In this document: in pieces, positions 15,528-19,384 of the stretch
How positions within the stretch are numbered: position 1 is the first letter of the stretch
Layout: each line of letters opens with the position of its first letter
Source of the DNA: Nevskia sp043781855
GTDB lineage: Bacteria > Pseudomonadota > Gammaproteobacteria > Nevskiales > Nevskiaceae
DNA length: 19,384 bases
Assembly: GCA_043781855.1 (NCBI GenBank)
Contig: JAYWBB010000044.1
Location: 1-19,384 of the forward strand
Direction: 5' to 3'
The notes under the pieces: generated by a model
Seen by the model: only the letters and a program-made list of their open reading frames with translations
What the model was told of the DNA's origin: nothing
Database searches by the model: none
Program-made: the position numbers and the translations under genes

Positions 15528-15552
15528 GTTCATTGTCTAAATGCCGACTTAA
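15528..15552 (+). repeat. Right terminal inverted repeat of the IS630 element
   Basis: It directly follows the transposase stop and is the reverse complement of the left end with four mismatches. The TA duplicate follows at 15553-15554. Confidence 0.85.
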
Positions 15553-15718
15553 TAACTTGGCGCTGATCCGGAACGCAAGCATCGAGCCCGTCGTCATCGA
15601 GTATCTGAAGACGCCGCCTGATCAGGCCAAGCTCGCCAGTCTCATTCTCGTCATGGGCTCACCAGTCCGCAGCCTTCTTCGTCGAATAAAATCAAACAGG
15701 CCAGTATCAGATTTCTGA

Positions 15719-15918
15719 CAGGCCGCTGTGGTTTCATGGAATGTTTGACCCTGGCCCCTTTGATTTCTAGCGCGGGAGTGGGTGAAGGCCCGATCGAAAG
15801 GCCCCGTCCCGGCCGGTGTCACCCGCTCAAAAGCGATCTTCCGGGACATGCTCGCGGAAGTCGTGCGGCCTTCCCTGCTGGAGGAGCGGAAGCGGTAGCG
15901 GCCCGATGACTCGCCTCT
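15719..15918. other. Junction between truncated arsC and the Rhs block, no clear gene
   Basis: About 200 bp between convergent blocks. A 38-codon + strand frame (GTG 15782 to TAG 15898) has a GGGAG just upstream but no recognisable product. Homology of arsC ends a little before this stretch, so an old recombination point lies near 15690. I see no inverted repeats that explain it. Confidence 0.35.
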
Positions 15919-16242
15919 CTACTCCGCCTCGAATGGCTCTCCGTCGGGCCAATAGAGTTCGTAATCTTCGAGCGCTCCAGCCAAGAGTTTTTCAAGCACT
16001 CCAACAGCATTGCGCAAGGCATCGAGCGGATCGATACCGCGAATGTCATTGATGCGGCCTTGCAGCCCTTCGATGGAGACTGGGCAAGCTGCCTCGATGC
16101 CCACATCAACCCAGTACGGCGCGCCAATGGCCGCTTTGACGCTTACTTCCGCACCTGACGCTCGGGAACGAGCGCTAAGCACTCGCTCGGCGATGATGTT
16201 CATGTCGCTCGGGGGTACTGCCATCGGATCGCCGCCGCTCAT
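15919..16242 (-). CDS. Probable Rhs-linked immunity protein
   Basis: The product is 107 residues, with ATG at 16242. It is small, acidic and cytoplasmic: no signal peptide or membrane segment. Recognisable blocks are ACPVSIEGLQGR, DIRGIDPLDALRNAVGVLEKLL and a closing YWPDGEPFE. The layout resembles small DUF6968-type proteins, but that is from memory and untested. Its ATG overlaps the ancestral TGA of the rhs reading frame (ATGA at 16239-16242), so it was translationally coupled to the end of the Rhs toxin tip, exactly where a cognate immunity gene is expected. It appears intact although its partner now carries an amber codon and an IS. Confidence 0.7.
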   Translation of the reverse strand: MSGGDPMAVPPSDMNIIAERVLSARSRASGAEVSVKAAIGAPYWVDVGIEAACPVSIEGLQGRINDIRGIDPLDALRNAVGVLEKLLAGALEDYELYWPDGEPFEAE

Positions 16243-16361
16243 TTACAGTTCCTCAAACATTCACCATAGAGATCGGCCGCGTTGGAATAGCACTGCTGAC
16301 GAGCCTTCTTAGTGGGGAACATTTTGCAGACCTGTATCTGGGTGTCGTAGGTTGCGTCGCA

Positions 16362-17094
16362 CTACCTCTTACATTCCTCGCGGCTGTTTTCGCCATCACA
16401 CGCCTGCACCATCCGCGTGATCGTCGGTTCGATATAGGGATAGATCAGCGTACCGAGTCCATATCCCGCCAACCCTGCTGCCCCTACAGCCGCAACAGGC
16501 GGTGGCGCAGGAATCTCTGGGAGCGGGAATGGCAGCGGAAATGGAATCGCGGCTTCGCCAGTCGGGTCAGTAAGACTCAGCGGATTCCCCCCGACATAGG
16601 CATAAGTATTGACGCCACCCCCCAGCCCGATCGGATCACTCTCGATGTATTGGCCCGCTACCGGATCATAGTCCCTGAATCCGTTGTAGAAGAGCCCCGA
16701 CTCGGCATCGTAATACTGCCCCGGGTAGCGCAGGTTGTAGGGAATCGGGTTGGCGATGGCTGCGCTTTCACCGAAAGGCAGCGGGGTCCAGGTCCAGACG
16801 GCTGCACGGTTTACGTCGTCGATCTGCCGCGGCGCATTTCGGTAATCCGCATGGACGTAATACTTCGTGCTGCCTTTGAGCACGGCGACCGGCAGGTCGC
16901 CCCGATAGATCGTCTCCTGGATCGGACTGCCGGTACCGCTGTATTCCCCGATCAGATGACCCGCTTCGTCGTAGGCAAACAGGGTGACGATCCCGTTGAC
17001 GGTCTTCTGCACCCGGGCGCCGGTGCCGTTGTACCCGTAGGCCGCGCTGCGGTTGCTGGAGGTGTAGGTCGCCAGCCGGCCCGTGGTGTCGTAG
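16362..17094 (-). CDS. Rhs C-terminal fragment: core end and variable toxin tip
   Basis: Readable frame from the IS3 boundary at 17094 to the amber codon. It contains YD-repeat material (HYDTTGRLATY, then VTLFAYDEAGHLIGEY), the conserved Rhs core end (YNLRYPGQYYDAESGLFYNG, RDYDPVAGQYIESDPIGL, YAYVGGNPLSLTDPTG), and then the variable tip. The tip starts with a proline-rich run (PFPLPFPLPEIPAPPP), a small glycine/alanine hydrophobic segment, and ends at ECKR before TAG. Beyond the TAG the frame continues with CDATYD, VCKMFPTKKARQQC and CLRNCK, a Cys-patterned end. I cannot name the toxin activity. An internal GTG at 17012 gives 216 codons but is not a real gene start. Confidence 0.75.
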
Positions 17095-17120
17095 TGAACC
17101 GCCCCGGCAATCCCGGAGGC
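17095..17120 (-). repeat. IS3 element terminal inverted repeat (orfB end)
   Basis: It reads TGAACCGCCCCGGC then GAGGC at its inner end on the + strand and pairs with 18390-18415 with four mismatches. Confidence 0.85.
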
Positions 17121-17133
17121 TCATTGGTTTGAG

Positions 17134-18045
17134 TCACGCGGCCAAGGCGTGCTCATGGGTTTGTGAATAGTAGTTGGCTTCTGCTTCGGCAGGTGGGATG
17201 TTGCCGATCGGCTCAAGCAGTCTGCGGTTGTTGAACCAGTCGACCCAGTTGAGCGTGGCCCCTTCGACGTCTTCGCGGCGGCGCCAGGATGGCTGGCGAT
17301 GGATGACTTCGGCCTTGTACAAACCGTTGATGGTCTCGGCGAGCGCGTTGTCGTAAGAGTCGCCCACGCTGCCCACCGAAGGCTCCAGGCCCGCTTCGGC
17401 CAGTCGCTCGGTGTAGCGAATGGATACGTATTGCGAACCACGTCGGAGCAGTGCTCCGACCTATGATGTACCAGCCGGTCCGGACCAACCGGCTTGCAGC
17501 GCCTGCTCCAGGGCATCGAGAACGAAGTCAGTCCGCGCCGATGATGAAGCCTTCCAGCCCACTATCCGGCGGGCGAAAACATCGATGACGAAGGCGACGT
17601 AGACGAAGCCCTGCCAGGTCGAAACGTAGGTGAAATCGGAGACCCACAGCGCATTGGGCCGGTCGGCCCTGAAATGCCGGCGGACGTGATCCAGCGGGCA
17701 CGGCGCATTCGCATCGCTGACCGTGGTGCGCACCGCCTTGCCGCGAATGGCGCCGCGCAGGCCCAAGTGCTTCATCAGCCGCTGGGCCGTGCAGCGCGCC
17801 ACCTCGAAACCTTCGCGCCGTAGCTGCCGCCAGAGCTTGCGCACGCCATAAACCTGGAAGTTTTCATTCCAGATGCGCTCGATCTCCGGCCGCAGCGCCT
17901 CGTCGCGCCGCGCTCGGGTCGAACGTCGTTGCGGATCGCTCTGCCGGGCCCTGTGGGCGTAGTACGTCGATGGGGCGATCGGCAGAACCTTGCAGATCGA
18001 CTCGACCCCATGGACCTCACGATGGGCGTCGATAAACGCCTTCAT
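17134..18045 (-). pseudogene. IS3-family transposase OrfB, internally interrupted
   Basis: The integrase subunit. The first part (18045-17461) has HGVESICKVLPIAPSTYY, the HTH_21-type segment YGVRKLWRQL, and the first catalytic region ALWVSDFTYVST with FVIDVFARRIVGW. The last part (17376-17134) has SVGDSYDNALAETINGLYK with the catalytic Glu, then WVDWFNNRRLLEPIGN. Between them lies a TAG (17461-17463). The conserved LVHH string just upstream is in another frame, and a 19-bp palindrome sits where the HHSD(R/Q)G codons should be. The second catalytic Asp is therefore lost. Parts before and after are in the same frame, so local indels compensate each other. Confidence 0.88.
17442..17460. repeat. 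19-bp perfect palindrome inside the transposase gene
   Basis: GTCGGAGCA-G-TGCTCCGAC, with 9-bp perfect arms around one base. It replaces the conserved catalytic codons of orfB and adjoins the TAG stop. Confidence 0.8.
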
Positions 18046-18365
18046 CGCTTGTACGGGCGGTCGAGCTCCGCCTGGGCAAAATACGCCGATGCCTTGCGCA
18101 GAATCTCATTGGCCTGGCGCAACTCTTTCACCTCGCGCTCCAGCGCCTTGATCCGGTCCCGCTCAGCCGTGCTCAGGCCTTCGCGCTGCCCCGTGTCCCG
18201 TTCGTGCTACCGAAGCCACAGCCGCAGCGTCTCGGCCTTGCAGCCGATCTTCCCGGCGATGGATTCAATCGCAGCCCACTGCGAGCTGTGCTCGCCCCGA
18301 TGCTCCAATACCATCCGCACCGCTCGTTCTCTCACCTCAGGTGAGTACCGCATCGCTTTGCTCAT
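18042..18365 (-). pseudogene. IS3-family OrfA with internal amber codon
   Basis: The frame of 108 codons starts at ATG 18365 and ends at TGA 18042, overlapping the orfB ATG (ATGA). The N-terminal helix-turn-helix (YSPEVRERAVRMVLEH, then IAGKIGCKAETLRLWLR) is followed by the leucine-zipper region (IKALEREVKELRQANEILRK) and ASAYFAQAELDR, all typical of IS3 OrfA. Codon 53 is TAG (18207-18209), where relatives usually have Gln, so the DNA-binding part would be released without its zipper. OrfA and OrfB frames differ, as required for the family's usual programmed -1 shift to the fused transposase. Confidence 0.88.
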
Positions 18366-19384
18366 CGCTCCATCCTCTCAAGGTTGGGAGCCTCTGAGAA
18401 AGCCGGGGCGGTTCATAGCCATAGGTGTTGCTGCTCTGACTGGTGCGGCTGCCGTTGGCGTCGTAGCCGTAGGCTGGGTGGCTGGCGCCGGTGTTGGTCT
18501 GGGTGAAGCGGTTGCTCGTCGGACTGATCGTGTAGGTGGTGGCCGTGCCGTTGACCGTCTTGCTGCTGCGGTTGCGGTTGCCGTTGGCGTCGTAGGCGTA
18601 GGCGATGGGCCCGCCGGGTCCGGTGTAGGCCGTGACCCGATCGAGTTCGTCGTAGCCGTAGGTCTGGCTGCCAACGAGGGCGCTGTGGTTGCCCAGCGTC
18701 AGGGCGGTGATGCGGCTGGCCGTGTCGTAGCCGATGGTTTCGATCGGATCATTGGTGATGCGGCCATCGAGGTCATAGGTCCGGGTATCGGTCTCGCCGT
18801 TGGCCAGCAGCCAGCTCTTCGGTCCACCGAAGGGCTGATAGACGATAGTCGAGACCAGCGCGCTGCCACTGGAAGTCAGCGCGGTGATCTGGCCGTTGGT
18901 CCAGGTGCAGGTGACGCTCTTCGTCGATGGATACGTCAGGCTCAGCAGATGGCCGGTCGGGCCGTCGTAGCGGTAGCTCGTCGTCAGCGCGACGGCACCG
19001 ATGCTCTGGATCTTCTTCGTGACGTGGCCGTAAAGATCGTAAGTCCAGTTCGTCGATCCCGAGGGATCGCTCATCGTCGTCAGGCGGCCGATGCCAGCGC
19101 CGTGCGCGGCGTCGTTCTGGTCGTAGGTGAAGCTGACGAGGCTGCCGTCGGACCGGGTGATCCGGGTCAGGCGGTTCAGTGCGTCGTATTGGTAGCTGGT
19201 GAGCTGCCCTTTCGCGTCCCGGCGCTGGGTGACGTTGCCGGCGTCGTCGATCTGCGATTGTGTCGTCGTGCCGCTGTCGGGGCTGACGGTGCTGCTGACA
19301 TTCTCCAGGGCATCGACGGTGTAGCGGGTCGCCAGCGCGCGCGGGTCGGTCACCGCGGTCAGTTGATCGAGCGGGTTCAGCGCA
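18337..19384 (-). CDS. Rhs YD-repeat fragment upstream of the IS3 insertion (runs off window edge)
   Basis: The frame is open from the right edge (LNPLDQLTAVTDP) to the IS3 boundary at 18416, then reads a short way into the element and stops at 18337. It carries repeated YD motifs: SYQYDALNRLTRI, SFTYDQND, NWTYDLYGHVTKK, SYRYDGPTGHLLSL, TRTYDLDGRI, YGYDELDRVTAY, YAYDANGNR and YGYDANGSR. This is the beta-strand shell that encloses the C-terminal tip in Rhs toxins. The first methionine-like codon (19353) is internal, and the true start lies outside the window. Confidence 0.85.
   Translation of the reverse strand, partial: ALNPLDQLTAVTDPRALATRYTVDALENVSSTVSPDSGTTTQSQIDDAGNVTQRRDAKGQLTSYQYDALNRLTRITRSDGSLVSFTYDQNDAAHGAGIGRLTTMSDPSGSTNWTYDLYGHVTKKIQSIGAVALTTSYRYDGPTGHLLSLTYPSTKSVTCTWTNGQITALTSSGSALVSTIVYQPFGGPKSWLLANGETDTRTYDLDGRITNDPIETIGYDTASRITALTLGNHSALVGSQTYGYDELDRVTAYTGPGGPIAYAYDANGNRNRSSKTVNGTATTYTISPTSNRFTQTNTGASHPAYGYDANGSRTSQSSNTYGYEPPRLSQRLPTLRGWSDEQSDAVLT
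18390..18415 (-). repeat. IS3 element terminal inverted repeat (orfA end)
   Basis: Read on the minus strand it begins TGAACCGCCCCGGC and ends GAGGC, matching the opposite end at 22 of 26 bases. The TAG duplicate follows at 18416-18418. Confidence 0.85.

Larger units (their letters stand above)
14452..15552 (+). mobile_element. IS630-family insertion sequence, 1101 bp, inside arsC
   Basis: The element is bounded by 25-bp imperfect inverted repeats (21/25 identical by hand) and by TA on both sides (14450-14451 and 15553-15554), the target duplication expected for IS630/Tc1-mariner elements. It carries one intact transposase gene. The interrupted host gene rejoins in frame when the element and one TA are removed. 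Confidence 0.9.
14385..15718 (+). pseudogene. arsC: Glutaredoxin-type arsC, split by IS630 element and truncated
   Basis: The 5' piece (14385-14451) encodes VTIHHNPECGTSRN, the active-site start of the ArsC/Spx thioredoxin-fold family, with the catalytic Cys in ECGTS. The 3' piece (15553-15718) encodes LALIRNASIEPVVIEYLKTP and MGSPVRSLLRR, the next part of the same fold. Removing the IS630 element and one TA joins the pieces in frame as SRN-NLALIRN. Homology stops near 15688 and the frame ends at 15718, so the C-terminal half of a normal protein of about 140 residues is missing. The first codon is CTG, 8 bp after GGAG, perhaps a decayed ATG/GTG. This would have been a second, glutaredoxin-dependent arsenate reductase in the ars operon; it cannot function now. 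Confidence 0.85.
17095..18415 (-). mobile_element. IS3-family insertion sequence, 1321 bp, inside rhs
   Basis: 26-bp terminal repeats (22/26 identical by hand) begin TGAACCGCCCCGGC at each end. The flanks carry a 3-bp TAG duplication (17092-17094 and 18416-18418), as expected for the IS3 family. Overlapping orfA and orfB lie on the minus strand, and both are damaged, so the element looks immobile unless helped in trans. Confidence 0.9.
16239..19384 (-). pseudogene. rhs gene (YD-repeat protein) broken by IS3 element and amber codon; continues past window edge
   Basis: One Rhs/YD-repeat gene runs leftwards from beyond base 19384. It is interrupted at 17095-18415 by an IS3-family element; removing the element and one TAG copy gives an in-frame join reading SNTYGYDTTGRLA. 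A second lesion is a TAG codon at 16362-16364, after which the frame continues for 40 more Cys-rich codons to TGA at 16239. Intact, the product would be a secreted or delivered polymorphic toxin with a beta-shell of YD repeats, a core ending in the DPIGL...DPTG region, and a variable C-terminal tip. The delivery route (type VI or Sec) cannot be seen because the N-terminus is outside the window. Confidence 0.85.

Noticed and set aside
15782..15898. 38-codon + strand frame after the truncated arsC
   Set aside because: Too short, with no recognisable family and a weak start; no independent support.
16362..18209. Reassignment of TAG to Gln as a genetic code change
   Set aside because: czcA, the small CDF, the secreted protein at 1315 and the immunity gene all end naturally in TAG, so TAG is a working stop here.
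18042..18385. rhs frame running into the IS3 element as a genuine alternative C-terminus
   Set aside because: The 27 or so codons past 18416 are merely the IS end read in the rhs frame. The precise rejoined frame shows the true continuation.
1..19384. CRISPR array, tRNA or rRNA genes, and retron- or riboswitch-like elements
   Set aside because: No regularly spaced direct repeats, tRNA cloverleaf or conserved rRNA segments were seen on reading either strand. This was inspection by eye only.

Overview
The window is about 63-65% GC by eye and reads as a metal/arsenic resistance island from a proteobacterium. The genes look beta- or gammaproteobacterial; I cannot place the genus from sequence alone. 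It sits among insertion sequences and an Rhs locus. Genes from 800 to 15527 lie on the + strand; the Rhs block from 15919 to the right edge lies on the - strand.

Left edge (1-799): the 3' end of an IS3-family element, then about 700 bp with no gene I can defend. Czc region (800-7745): two 106-residue paralogous membrane-anchored Cys/His proteins (CzcI-like by position) flank a small secreted Cys protein and a strong RNA hairpin. They are followed by a tightly packed czcC-czcB-czcA tripartite HME-RND efflux operon. Downstream are a His-rich CDF exporter (7798-8775), a CaCA-type cation exchanger split by a +1 frame change at about 9289, a cytochrome c-FTR1 fusion permease of the PbrT/FTR1 kind (10116-12095), and a small CDF exporter lacking the usual cytoplasmic domain (12140-12769). 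Together they would move divalent metals from the cytoplasm to the periplasm (CDFs) and from the periplasm out of the cell (CzcCBA). The FTR1 protein is the likely uptake component.

Arsenic operon (12816-14366): arsR with a self-operator and a probably leaderless start, a thioredoxin-type arsC, and an aquaglyceroporin-type channel, linked by ATGA/GTGA overlaps. No arsB or acr3 is present, so the channel is the apparent arsenite exit. A fourth gene, a glutaredoxin-type arsC, was split by a 1101-bp IS630-family element at a TA site and is also missing its C-terminal half.

Rhs block (15919-19384, - strand): an rhs gene entering from beyond the right edge, its toxin tip, and a translationally coupled immunity-like gene. 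The rhs gene is broken by a 1321-bp IS3-family element with a TAG target duplication and by an amber codon in the tip. The IS3 transposase is itself decayed. Conceptual removal of either internal IS plus one target copy restores the host reading frame exactly, so both insertions appear recent relative to the host genes.
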